Source of the DNA: Variovorax paradoxus B4
Lineage (GTDB): Bacteria; Pseudomonadota; Gammaproteobacteria; Burkholderiales; Burkholderiaceae_C
Direction of reading: 5' to 3'
Length of the DNA stretch: 64,000 bases
NCBI RefSeq assembly: GCF_000463015.1
Contig: NC_022234.1
Span: 434,001-498,000 of the forward strand
How positions within the stretch are numbered: position 1 is the first letter of the stretch; each line of letters begins with the position of its first letter. The translations under genes and the position numbers were made by a program. The notes below the pieces were generated by a model that saw nothing but the letters and a program-made list of their open reading frames with translations, was not told the DNA's origin and ran no database searches. Positions 15,562 through 23,955 of the stretch are shown here, piece after piece.

Positions 15562-16222
15562 GTTCCACATAAGGTTGATAGGGGCCGGTACCGGCGTTGG
15601 AGGCGAGCGAGGCGGGCAGGAAGTCGCCCGCCTGTGCGTCGAACACATGGACTTCGCCTTCCTCGATCACGTAGTGCCAGCCATGCAGCGTGAGTGCGTT
15701 GCGCTCGACGCGGCTGCGCACCATCGGGTAGGCCATCAGGCGCTCGAGCTGCAGCACGACCGCGCGTTGTTCGCTGCGGCGCAGCGCGGCGGGGCTGGGA
15801 CGCACCGGCAGCAGCGCCTCGTCGGCCAGCCGCAGCCATGACTTGAGCGCGACCGCTTCGTCCGCCACGCCTTCGTAGGCCGCGCGGATCGCGCCGCAAT
15901 GGCTGTGGCCGCACACCACGATGCGTTCGACCTTCAGCTCGAGCAGCGCGAATTCGATCGCGGCCACCGTGCCATGCAGCCCGTGCGATCCGTCGCAGGG
16001 CGGAACGAACGCACCGACGTTGCGGATGATGAAGAGCTCGCCGGGGCCCGTGCCGGTCAGCAGGTAGGGCATCAGCCGCGAGTCCGAGCAGCCGATGAAG
16101 AGCGTCTTCGGGTGCTGGCCTTTGGCGACCAGGTCCTGGAAGCGCTGCTGGTGCCGCGGAAAATAGTCGGAGCGGAACCTGCGCAGGCGCAAGAGGAGGT
16201 CGTCCGGTTCCTGTGCGGTCAT
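15542..16222 (-). CDS. Beta-class carbonic anhydrase
   Basis: 226 residues from MTAQEPDDL. Zinc ligands and active site are clear: CSDSR near residue 45 (Cys, Asp-Arg dyad) and GHSHCGA near 105 (His, Cys). FIIRNVGAFVPP and GTVAAIEFA are standard family blocks. It interconverts CO2 and bicarbonate in the cytoplasm. The ATG overlaps the stop of the PPIase gene by 4 bp. In the nar transcript it may supply bicarbonate or buffer pH during anaerobic growth (inference). Confidence 0.93.
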   Translation of the reverse strand: MTAQEPDDLLLRLRRFRSDYFPRHQQRFQDLVAKGQHPKTLFIGCSDSRLMPYLLTGTGPGELFIIRNVGAFVPPCDGSHGLHGTVAAIEFALLELKVERIVVCGHSHCGAIRAAYEGVADEAVALKSWLRLADEALLPVRPSPAALRRSEQRAVVLQLERLMAYPMVRSRVERNALTLHGWHYVIEEGEVHVFDAQAGDFLPASLASNAGTGPYQPYVEHDGSIL

Positions 16223-17103
16223 TGCACCAGCGGGGAGTCCGCCCCTTCGAGGACCAGGCCGTTCACCTCGGCGCGGCCGGCCAGCAGCTGCATGTACTGG
16301 TGCAGGGCCTTGGCGCGCGACTGCTGGGCGAGCTGCACCGCGATGCGCTGGCTCACCTCTTCGAAGGATTGCTGGCGTCCCGGGTCGCGCGCGAGCACCT
16401 CGACGATGTGGAAGCCGTAGCGGCTGTGGACCAGGCGCGGATGCAGGCCCAGCGCATCGAGCCGTTCGGTGTTGTGGAACAGCTCGGCCGTGAGCTCGTC
16501 GGCGCAATCGTCCGGGCCGATCCAGCCGAGGTCGCCGCCTTCGGCGCCGCTCGGGCAGTTCGACAGGGTCCGCGCGAGTTCGGCGAAGCGGGTGGGCGCG
16601 GCATCCCTGTGGCGCAGTTCGAGCAGGGCCTGCTCGGCGCGCGCGGCCAGCGCCGCAACGTTGATTCCCTGCGTCACGGCAAACAGGATGTGGCGTGCAT
16701 GCACACGGCGGCCGATGGCGAAGTGCGCGCTGCGCGCCGTGTAGTAGCGGCGGCATTCGTCTTCACTGGCTGCGGGCACCTCGATCTCGTCGTCGAGCAT
16801 CTGCTGGATCACCGCCTGCTCGCCGTTGCCCAGCCGAGGGGCCAGGCGCGCATCCGAATGCGGCAGCAGCCGGCGTGCGGCGGCCTCCTGCCGCAGCAGC
16901 TCGGCCCAGGCCAGCTCGCGCAGGCTGTATTCGTCCGGACGTTCGCCCGGCAGGTGCAGCGCGACGCCGTTGATCGCCGCGCATGCGGACTCGGTCGGGG
17001 CCACGCTCGCGGCCGCCTCGATGGTCACCGGGGTTGAGGCCGGCACGGGTGCCGCGGTTTCGCGGCACTGGCAGGCGCCGCCGCCGCATCCGCCGGCGCT
17101 CAC
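16219..17103 (-). CDS. Peptidyl-prolyl cis-trans isomerase (parvulin/NifM type) of the nar operon
   Basis: 294 residues. The C-terminal two thirds is a parvulin domain: RRVHARHILFAVTQG near residue 140, CPSGAEGGDLGWIG near 185 and RYGFHIVEVL near 225. The N-terminus has a cysteine-rich motif (GGCGGGACQC) and no signal peptide, so it is probably cytoplasmic. A GTG start overlapping the narI stop (GTGA) is chosen. Parvulins directly after narI are common in betaproteobacterial nar operons and probably help fold or mature nitrate reductase. Confidence 0.85.
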   Translation of the reverse strand: MSAGGCGGGACQCRETAAPVPASTPVTIEAAASVAPTESACAAINGVALHLPGERPDEYSLRELAWAELLRQEAAARRLLPHSDARLAPRLGNGEQAVIQQMLDDEIEVPAASEDECRRYYTARSAHFAIGRRVHARHILFAVTQGINVAALAARAEQALLELRHRDAAPTRFAELARTLSNCPSGAEGGDLGWIGPDDCADELTAELFHNTERLDALGLHPRLVHSRYGFHIVEVLARDPGRQQSFEEVSQRIAVQLAQQSRAKALHQYMQLLAGRAEVNGLVLEGADSPLVQ

Positions 17104-17894
17104 CGGGCCACCCCCGTCGACTTGGCCACGGACCCGGCCGGCATCGTCTTCGGCGCCGAATGAGGCGCGGCACTCGGCGCGGCCGCCGATGCCGGCTTGC
17201 GCGGTGCCAGCGCGCGGCGGCTGCGCACCACCTGGTAGGGCCGGAAGACATAGCCCACCGTGGCGAAGCCGCTCCAGACATGCACCAGCCGCGTGAACGG
17301 GAAGATCAGGAAGATCGACATGCCGAGGAACATGTGGGCCTTGAAGACCCAGCTCGCGCCGTCCAGCAGTTCCACCGCACCGCCGCGGAAGGTGACGATG
17401 CGCTGCGCCCATTCGGCCAGCAGCACCATCATGCTGCCGTCCAGATGCTGGGCCGACAGGGGAATGGTGGCCAGGCCGAGCGCCAGCTGCAGCCACAGCA
17501 GGACCAGCAGCACGATGTCGCTGGTCTTGGAGTTGACGCGGATGCGCTCGTCGCCGAGGCGCCGGTGCAGCAGGATCGTGATGCCGATGAAGCCGAGCAG
17601 GCCGGCAATGCCGCCCGAGATCATCGCCATGAGCTGCTTGCTGCCGGCGCCGATGAAGGGCTCGTAGAGGAAGTGCGGCGTCAGCATGCCGACGCTGTGG
17701 CCGAAGAACAGGAACAGCACGCCCACGTGGAACAGGTTGCTGCCCCAGCGCAGCTGGCCGGCGCGCAGCAGCTGCGAGGAGTCGCTCTTCCAGGTGTACT
17801 GGTCGCGGTCGAACCGGATCAGGCTGCCGATGAAGAAGACGCTCAGGCAGATGTACGGATAGATGCCGAAGAGGAAATTGCTGAGGGCATTCAT
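17100..17894 (-). CDS. narI: Respiratory nitrate reductase gamma subunit (cytochrome b)
   Basis: 264 residues, five predicted membrane helices. It begins MNALSNFLFGIYPYICL, has the WGSNLFHVGVLFLFFGHSVGM block with haem-ligand histidines near residues 56 and 66, and a C-terminal KAHMFLGMSIFLIFPFTRLVHVWS block with the other haem ligands. NarI oxidises quinol and passes electrons to NarH. The tail after about residue 225 is Ala/Pro-rich and probably disordered. Its ATG overlaps the narJ stop by 4 bp. Confidence 0.95.
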   Translation of the reverse strand: MNALSNFLFGIYPYICLSVFFIGSLIRFDRDQYTWKSDSSQLLRAGQLRWGSNLFHVGVLFLFFGHSVGMLTPHFLYEPFIGAGSKQLMAMISGGIAGLLGFIGITILLHRRLGDERIRVNSKTSDIVLLVLLWLQLALGLATIPLSAQHLDGSMMVLLAEWAQRIVTFRGGAVELLDGASWVFKAHMFLGMSIFLIFPFTRLVHVWSGFATVGYVFRPYQVVRSRRALAPRKPASAAAPSAAPHSAPKTMPAGSVAKSTGVAR

Positions 17895-18577
17895 ACGGGG
17901 GCTCCACTGGCGGCGGCCGCTGCCGTCTTGCGAACGATGTGGATGGGCTGCGCATCGCCGGGCCGGGCCTGGCCCTTCGTGCTGCAGCCGTCGAAGACGA
18001 CGGGCTCGGCCCAGCTCTCGTCGATCGGCTGCTCGTCGGCCACCGCCACCGCTTCGGCCTTGTGGCCGGCCAGCTCGATGACGGCCGCCAGCACGCTCGC
18101 GTAGGCGCTCTCGCGCTTGCGCAGCGCGCTGAAGATGGACGCAAGGATGTGCGCCATCTCGCCCAGGAACGCGCGCGCCACCGCCGGCGGCTGCGTCGAC
18201 GCGAACTCGAGCACCACGCACAGGTGGTCGGGCACTTCGTGCGGGCCGAGCAGCAGCCCGCATTTCTCGTAGGTCTGGGCTAGGTCGATCATGGCCGGGC
18301 CGCGCTCGCGCGAGTCGCCGTGCACATGCTCGAAGAGGTGCAGCGAGGTGCTGCGGCCGCGGTCGAACAGCTCCACGAACTGCGTCTCGGCCTCGATCGG
18401 ATCGACCGAGACCAGCGCGCGGGCCAGTGCCCGCAGCTCCTTGCGGCGCGCCGGCGACAGCGCCGCTTCGGCGTCCATCGCATCGGCCAGCTGGGGCATC
18501 AGGGCGCGCGCCTGTGCATCGGGATAGCCGAGCAGCAGGGCGAGCGCGCGAAGGGTGTGGCGTTGGGTTTTCATCAT
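17891..18577 (-). CDS. narJ: Nitrate reductase molybdenum cofactor assembly chaperone
   Basis: 228 residues. TorD/NarJ family helical protein: LALLLGYPDAQ at the start, ETQFVELFDRGRSTSLHLFEHVHGDSR across residues 63-90 and DHLCVVLEFAS near 117. NarJ holds the NarGH precursor while the Mo-bisMGD cofactor is inserted and does not remain in the enzyme. It lies 13 bp after narH and overlaps narI by 4 bp. Confidence 0.95.
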   Translation of the reverse strand: MMKTQRHTLRALALLLGYPDAQARALMPQLADAMDAEAALSPARRKELRALARALVSVDPIEAETQFVELFDRGRSTSLHLFEHVHGDSRERGPAMIDLAQTYEKCGLLLGPHEVPDHLCVVLEFASTQPPAVARAFLGEMAHILASIFSALRKRESAYASVLAAVIELAGHKAEAVAVADEQPIDESWAEPVVFDGCSTKGQARPGDAQPIHIVRKTAAAAASGAPV

Positions 18578-18590
18578 GGCGCTCCCGGCG

Positions 18591-20123
18591 TCAGACCTTG
18601 GCGTGGATCGGAATCGTGCGGCGCTTGGCGGCGCCGAACAGGCTGGCTTCGGAGCTGCCGTCGGAGCAGCCGTTGCCGAACGAGAAGCCGCAGCCGCCCT
18701 TCATGTCGAAGGTGTTCTCGGCGTACTCGCGGTGCGTCGAGGGGATCACGAAGCGGTCTTCGTAGTTGGCGATGGCCATCACCTGGTACATCTCTTCCAC
18801 CTGGGCGGCGCTCAAGCCGACCTGCGCCAGCACGGCGGGGTCCGCGAAGTTGTCGACGTGCTTGCCGCGCTGGTAGGTGCGCATGGCCAGCATGCGCTCG
18901 AGCGCCCGGATGACCGGCTCGGTGGCGCCCGCGGTCAGCAGGTTGGCCAGGTACTGCACCGGGATGCGCATCTGCGTGACGTCGGGAATCGCGCCCTTGG
19001 CGCCCACGTGCCCGGCGTTGGCGGCCGCGGTGATCGGCGACAGCGGCGGCACGTACCAGACCATCGGCAGCGTGCGGTACTCGGGGTGCAGCGGCAGCGC
19101 CACCTTCCACTCCATCGCCATCTTGTAGACCGGGCTGTTCCTCGCGCCTTCGAGCCAGGCCTCGGGGATGCCGTCGCGCCGGGCCTGCGCGATCACTTCC
19201 GGATCGTGCGGGTCGAGGAAGATGCCGAGCTGGGCTTCGTAGAGATCCTTCTCGTCCGGCACGCTGGCCGCTTCCTGGATGCGGTCGGCGTCGTACAGCA
19301 CCACGCCGAGGTAGCGGATGCGCCCGACGCAGGTTTCGGAGCAGACGGTGGGCTGCCCGGCCTCGATACGCGGGTAGCAGAAGATGCACTTCTCGGCCTT
19401 GCCGCTTTGCCAGTTGTAGTAGATCTTCTTGTAGGGGCAGCCGGAGACGCACATGCGCCAGCCGCGGCACTTGTCCTGGTCAATCAGCACGATGCCGTCC
19501 TCCTCGCGCTTGTAGATCGAGCCCGAGGGGCAGGAGGCCACGCACGCCGGATTCAGGCAGTGCTCGCACAGCCTGGGCAGGTACATCATGAAGGTGTTCT
19601 CGAACTGGCCGACCATCTCCTTCTGCACCGCGTCGAAGCTGTCGAGGTTGGCGTCCTTGCTGCGCTTGGCGAACTCGCCGCCGAGGATCTCTTCCCAGTT
19701 CGGGCCCCATTCGATCTTCTCCATGCGCTTGCCGGTGATCAGGCTGCGCGGGCGCGCCGTCGGCGGCGCCTTCATCGTGGGCGCCGACTGCAGGTGCTCG
19801 TAGTCGAAGGTGAAGGGCTCGTAGTAGTCGTCGATCTGCGGCAGGTTGGGGTTGGAGAAGATGCGCATGAGCAGGCTCCACTTGCCGCCCTGGCGCGGCT
19901 CGATCGAGCCGTCGGGCTTGCGCACCCAGCCTCCCTGCCACTTGCCCTGGTTCTCCCATTCCTTGGGGTAGCCGATGCCGGGCTTGGTCTCGACGTTGTT
20001 GAACCAGGCGTACTCGACGCCGGGCCGACTGGTCCAGACGTTCTTGCAGGTGACCGAGCAGGTGTGGCAGCCGATGCACTTGTCCAGGTTCAGGACCATG
20101 CCGATTTGCGCGCGTATTTTCAT
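18591..20123 (-). CDS. narH: Respiratory nitrate reductase beta subunit (Fe-S)
   Basis: 510 residues from MKIRAQIGMV. Four cysteine clusters of a NarH ferredoxin-like subunit are present: CIGCHTCSVTCKN near residue 16, CEHCLNPACVASCPSGS near 185, CRGWRMCVSGCP near 216 (the Trp marks the [3Fe-4S] site) and CIFCYPRIEAGQPTVCSETC near 243. It wires electrons from NarI to the molybdenum site of NarG. ATG at 20123 agrees with the conserved N-terminus; the longer frame runs back into narG. Confidence 0.96.
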   Translation of the reverse strand: MKIRAQIGMVLNLDKCIGCHTCSVTCKNVWTSRPGVEYAWFNNVETKPGIGYPKEWENQGKWQGGWVRKPDGSIEPRQGGKWSLLMRIFSNPNLPQIDDYYEPFTFDYEHLQSAPTMKAPPTARPRSLITGKRMEKIEWGPNWEEILGGEFAKRSKDANLDSFDAVQKEMVGQFENTFMMYLPRLCEHCLNPACVASCPSGSIYKREEDGIVLIDQDKCRGWRMCVSGCPYKKIYYNWQSGKAEKCIFCYPRIEAGQPTVCSETCVGRIRYLGVVLYDADRIQEAASVPDEKDLYEAQLGIFLDPHDPEVIAQARRDGIPEAWLEGARNSPVYKMAMEWKVALPLHPEYRTLPMVWYVPPLSPITAAANAGHVGAKGAIPDVTQMRIPVQYLANLLTAGATEPVIRALERMLAMRTYQRGKHVDNFADPAVLAQVGLSAAQVEEMYQVMAIANYEDRFVIPSTHREYAENTFDMKGGCGFSFGNGCSDGSSEASLFGAAKRRTIPIHAKV

Positions 20124-20137
20124 CGTGGGTACCTCGT

Positions 20138-23100
20138 TCAGGCCGCCGTCGCGGCGGCCGCGTCGGCCACGTCCGCAGGCGTGTCGAGCCAGTCGACCTT
20201 GTTCATCTTGCGCACCACCACGAACTCGTCGCGGTTGGTGCCGATGGTTCCGTAGTAGTTGAAGCCGTAGCTCAGCTGCGCGTAGCCGCCGATCATGTGC
20301 GTGGGCTTCAGCACGATGCGCGTCACCGAGTTGTGGATGCCGCCGCGCGTGCCGGTGATCTCGGAGCCCGGCGTGTTGATGATTTTCTCCTGCGCGTGGT
20401 ACATCATCACCATGCCCGGGTTGACGCGCTGGCTCACCACCGCGCGCGCCGCAATGGCGCCGTTGATGTTGAACAGCTCGACCCAGTCGTTGTCGACGAT
20501 GCCGGCGCTCTTCGCGTCGTCCTCCGACAGCCACACCACCGGACCGCCGCGGTTGAGCGTGAGCATCAGCAGGTTGTCGGTGTACGTGGAGTGGATGCCC
20601 CACTTCTGGTGCGGCGTGATGAAGTTGAGCTGGATCTCCTTGTTGCCGTTGCTGCGGATGTTGTGGATGTCCTTCGTGGTCTTCAGGTCGACCGGGGGGC
20701 GGTAGACCGCCAGGCTTTCGCCGAACGCCCGCATCCACGGATGGTCCAGGTAGAACTGCTGGCGGCCGGTCAAGGTGCGCCATGGGATCAGCTCGTGGAC
20801 GTTGGTGTAGCCGGCGTTGTAGGAGACCTTCTCGCTCTCGATGCCGCTCCAGGTGGGCGAGGAGATGATCTTGCGCGGCTGCGCCTGGATGTCGCGAAAG
20901 CGGATCTTCTCGTCCTCGCGGTAGACCGCCAGGTGGGTGTGGTCGCGCCCGGTCTGCTTGCCGAGGGCCTTCCACGCCTTCACGGCCACATGGCCGTTGG
21001 TTTCGGGCGCCAGCTGCAGCACGACCTCGCAGGCGTCGATGTCGGTGTCGATGCTCGGCATGCCCTGCGTGGCGCCGGCATCGGTGACGCGGCCGTTCAG
21101 GTTGCCGAGTTCGTCGACCTCGACTTCCGTGTTCCAGCCGATGCCCTTGCCGCCGTTGCCGATCTTCTTGAGCAGCGGGCCCAGGGCGGTGAAGCGCTTG
21201 TAGAGGTTCGGATAGTCGCGCTCCACGACCGCGATTTGCGGCGCGGTCTTGCCGGGGATGAGTTCGCACTCGCCGCGCTTCCAGTCGGCCACGCCGAAGG
21301 GCTGTGCCAGCTCGGCGGGCGAGTCGTGCATCAGCGGCGTGAGCACCACTTCCTTCTCGATGCCGAGATAGCCCGGGCACATGGCGCTGAAGGTGCGCGC
21401 GAAGCCCTTGTAGATCTCCCAGTCGCTGCGCGCCTGCCAGGCCGGATCGACCGCGGTCGACAGCGGATGGATGAAGGGGTGCATGTCGCTGGTGTTGAGG
21501 TCGTTCTTCTCGTACCAGGTGGCGGTCGGCAGCACGATGTCCGAGTAGAGGCAGGTGGTGCTCATGCGGAAGTCGAGCGTCACCAGCAGATCGAGCTTGC
21601 CCTCGGGCGCCTTGTCGTGCCAGACCACTTCGGTGGGCTTGGCGTCGTCGGGCCCGAGGTCCTTGCCCTGCACGCCGTGCGTGGTGCCCAGCAGGTGCTT
21701 GAGGAAGTACTCGTGCCCCTTGCCCGAGGAGCCCAGGATGTTGGAGCGCCACACGAACATGTTGCGCGGCCAGTTCGACGGGTGGTCGGGGTCTTCGCAG
21801 CTCATGCGCAGCGAGCCGTCCTTCAGCGCCTTGGCCGTGTAGGCTGCACCATCGATGCCGGCGGCCTGCGCGTCGCGCGCCACCTGCAGCGGATTGGTCT
21901 GCAGCTGCGGCGCCGACGGCAGCCAGCCCATGCGCTCGGCGCGCACGTTGTAGTCGATCATCGTGCCGGCGAACGCGGCCTTGTCGGCCAGCGGAGACAG
22001 CACTTCCTCCATGCCGAGCTTCTCGTAGCGCCACTGGTCGGTGTGTGCGTAGAAGAAGCTGGTCGAGTTCATCTGCCTCGGCGGGCGGATCCAGTCGAGC
22101 GCGAAGGCCAGCGGGGTCCAGCCGGTCTGCGGGCGCAGCTTTTCCTGGCCCACGTAATGGGCCCAGCCGCCGCCGCTCTGGCCGATGCAGCCGCACATCA
22201 TCAGGATGTTGATGACGCCGCGGTAGTTCATGTCGCTGTGGTACCAGTGGTTCATGGCCGCGCCGATGATCACCATCGACTTGCCGTGCGTCTTCTCGGC
22301 GTTGGCCGCGAACTCGCGCGCCACGGTGATGACCTGGTCGCGCGGCACGCCGGTGATCTTTTCCTGCCAGGCCGGGGTGTAGGGCGCGTCGTCGTCGTAG
22401 CCGGCGGCGGCCATTTCGCCCGGCAGGCCGCGCGCCACGCCGTAGTTGGCCGCCTGCAGGTCGAACACGGTGGCGACCAGCGCGGCCTGGCCTTCCGCGC
22501 CGAGCGCGATGCGCTGGACCGGGACCGTGCGCACCAGCACGTCGGTTTGCGTGTTGTTCGGAAAGTGCTCGCTCTCGATACCGCCGAAGTAGGGGAATCC
22601 GATGCGAGCCGTCTGCACCGCGGCGCCTGGATGGTCGAGCAGCGACAGCGTGAGCTTCACGTCGCCGCCGCGCTCCGCTTCCTTGGCCTCGAGGTTCCAC
22701 TGCCCGGCATCGGCACGGCCGTCCGCGCCCCAGCGAAAGCCGATGGCGCCCTGCGGCACCACCACCCGGCCGTCCTCGGCCAGTGCGACGGTCTTCCATT
22801 CGGGGTTGTTCGGCTGCCCGAGCCGGTCGTCGAAGTCCGAGGCCCGCACGTAGCGGTCGGGCACCATGACCTGTTCGCCCGAGGGCAGGGTGTGTGCCTT
22901 GAGCATGACCAGCATCGGCAGGTCGGTGTAGCGGCGCGCGTAGTCGTCGAAGTACGCGGTGCGCTTGTCGAAGTAGAACTCCTTGAGGATCACGTGGCCC
23001 ATGGCCATGGCGACCGCGGCGTCGGTGCCCTGCTTGGGGTGCACCCACAGGTCCGACAGCTTGGCGACCTCGGAGTAGTCGGGCGTGATCGCAACCGTCT

Positions 23101-23926
23101 TGGCGCCCTTGTAGCGAACCTCGGTGAAGAAGTGCGCGTCCGGCGTGCGCGTCTGCGGCACGTTGGAACCCCAGGCGATGATGTAGGTGGAGTTGTACCA
23201 GTCGGCCGACTCCGGCACGTCGGTCTGCTCGCCCCACACCTGGGGGCTGGCCGGCGGCAGGTCGCAGTACCAGTCGTAGAAGCTCATGCACACGCCGCCG
23301 ATCAGGCTCAGGTAGCGGCTGCCCGCGGCGTAGCTCACCATCGACATGGCGGGAATCGGCGAGAAGCCGATGATGCGGTCGGGCCCGTAGCGGCGGATGG
23401 TGTGGATGTTGCTGGCCGCGATGAGCTCGTTGACCTCGTCCCAGCCCGAGCGGGCGAAGCCGCCGAGGCCGCGCACGCTCTGGTAGCTGCGGCGCGTGGC
23501 CTCGTCCTGCACGATGGAGGCCCAGGCCTCGACGGGCGCGAGCGTCTTGCGCGCTTCGCGCCACGCCTTGAGCAGCGCGCCGCGGATCATCGGGTACTTG
23601 ACGCGGTTGGCGCTGTACAGGTACCAGCTGTAGCTGGCGCCGCGGGCGCAGCCGCGCGGCTCGTGGTTGGGCATGTCCCAGCGGGTGCGCGGGTAGTCGG
23701 TCTGCTGGGTTTCCCAGGTGACGATGCCGCCCTTGACGTAGATCTTCCACGAGCAGGAGCCCGTGCAGTTCACGCCGTGCGTGCTGCGAACGATCTTGTC
23801 GTGCGCCCAGCGCGTGCGGTAGGCGTCCTCCCAGGTGCGGTCTTCGCCCGTGACCTGGCCGTGGCCCTCGGCGAAGGATTCGCGCGGCTGGGCGAAGTAG
23901 GTCAGGCGGTCGAGAAAGTGGCTCAT
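20138..23926 (-). CDS. narG: Respiratory nitrate reductase alpha subunit (molybdoenzyme)
   Basis: 1262 residues, normal length for NarG. Starts MSHFLDRLTYFAQ. The [4Fe-4S] segment HGVNCTGSCSWKIY with His as first ligand is near residue 50, and the molybdenum Asp is in the NSTYIIAWGSNVPQTRTPD region near 225. Other NarG blocks such as GAAMNHWYHSDMNYR and the C-terminal TGTRGGIHNSVTR are intact. It reduces nitrate to nitrite on the cytoplasmic face of the inner membrane. No twin-arginine signal is present, as expected for membrane-bound Nar facing inwards. It follows narK2 by 29 bp. Confidence 0.97.
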   Translation of the reverse strand: MSHFLDRLTYFAQPRESFAEGHGQVTGEDRTWEDAYRTRWAHDKIVRSTHGVNCTGSCSWKIYVKGGIVTWETQQTDYPRTRWDMPNHEPRGCARGASYSWYLYSANRVKYPMIRGALLKAWREARKTLAPVEAWASIVQDEATRRSYQSVRGLGGFARSGWDEVNELIAASNIHTIRRYGPDRIIGFSPIPAMSMVSYAAGSRYLSLIGGVCMSFYDWYCDLPPASPQVWGEQTDVPESADWYNSTYIIAWGSNVPQTRTPDAHFFTEVRYKGAKTVAITPDYSEVAKLSDLWVHPKQGTDAAVAMAMGHVILKEFYFDKRTAYFDDYARRYTDLPMLVMLKAHTLPSGEQVMVPDRYVRASDFDDRLGQPNNPEWKTVALAEDGRVVVPQGAIGFRWGADGRADAGQWNLEAKEAERGGDVKLTLSLLDHPGAAVQTARIGFPYFGGIESEHFPNNTQTDVLVRTVPVQRIALGAEGQAALVATVFDLQAANYGVARGLPGEMAAAGYDDDAPYTPAWQEKITGVPRDQVITVAREFAANAEKTHGKSMVIIGAAMNHWYHSDMNYRGVINILMMCGCIGQSGGGWAHYVGQEKLRPQTGWTPLAFALDWIRPPRQMNSTSFFYAHTDQWRYEKLGMEEVLSPLADKAAFAGTMIDYNVRAERMGWLPSAPQLQTNPLQVARDAQAAGIDGAAYTAKALKDGSLRMSCEDPDHPSNWPRNMFVWRSNILGSSGKGHEYFLKHLLGTTHGVQGKDLGPDDAKPTEVVWHDKAPEGKLDLLVTLDFRMSTTCLYSDIVLPTATWYEKNDLNTSDMHPFIHPLSTAVDPAWQARSDWEIYKGFARTFSAMCPGYLGIEKEVVLTPLMHDSPAELAQPFGVADWKRGECELIPGKTAPQIAVVERDYPNLYKRFTALGPLLKKIGNGGKGIGWNTEVEVDELGNLNGRVTDAGATQGMPSIDTDIDACEVVLQLAPETNGHVAVKAWKALGKQTGRDHTHLAVYREDEKIRFRDIQAQPRKIISSPTWSGIESEKVSYNAGYTNVHELIPWRTLTGRQQFYLDHPWMRAFGESLAVYRPPVDLKTTKDIHNIRSNGNKEIQLNFITPHQKWGIHSTYTDNLLMLTLNRGGPVVWLSEDDAKSAGIVDNDWVELFNINGAIAARAVVSQRVNPGMVMMYHAQEKIINTPGSEITGTRGGIHNSVTRIVLKPTHMIGGYAQLSYGFNYYGTIGTNRDEFVVVRKMNKVDWLDTPADVADAAAATAA

Positions 23927-23955
23927 CGTTTGTCTTTCGTCTTGATTCGATTGGC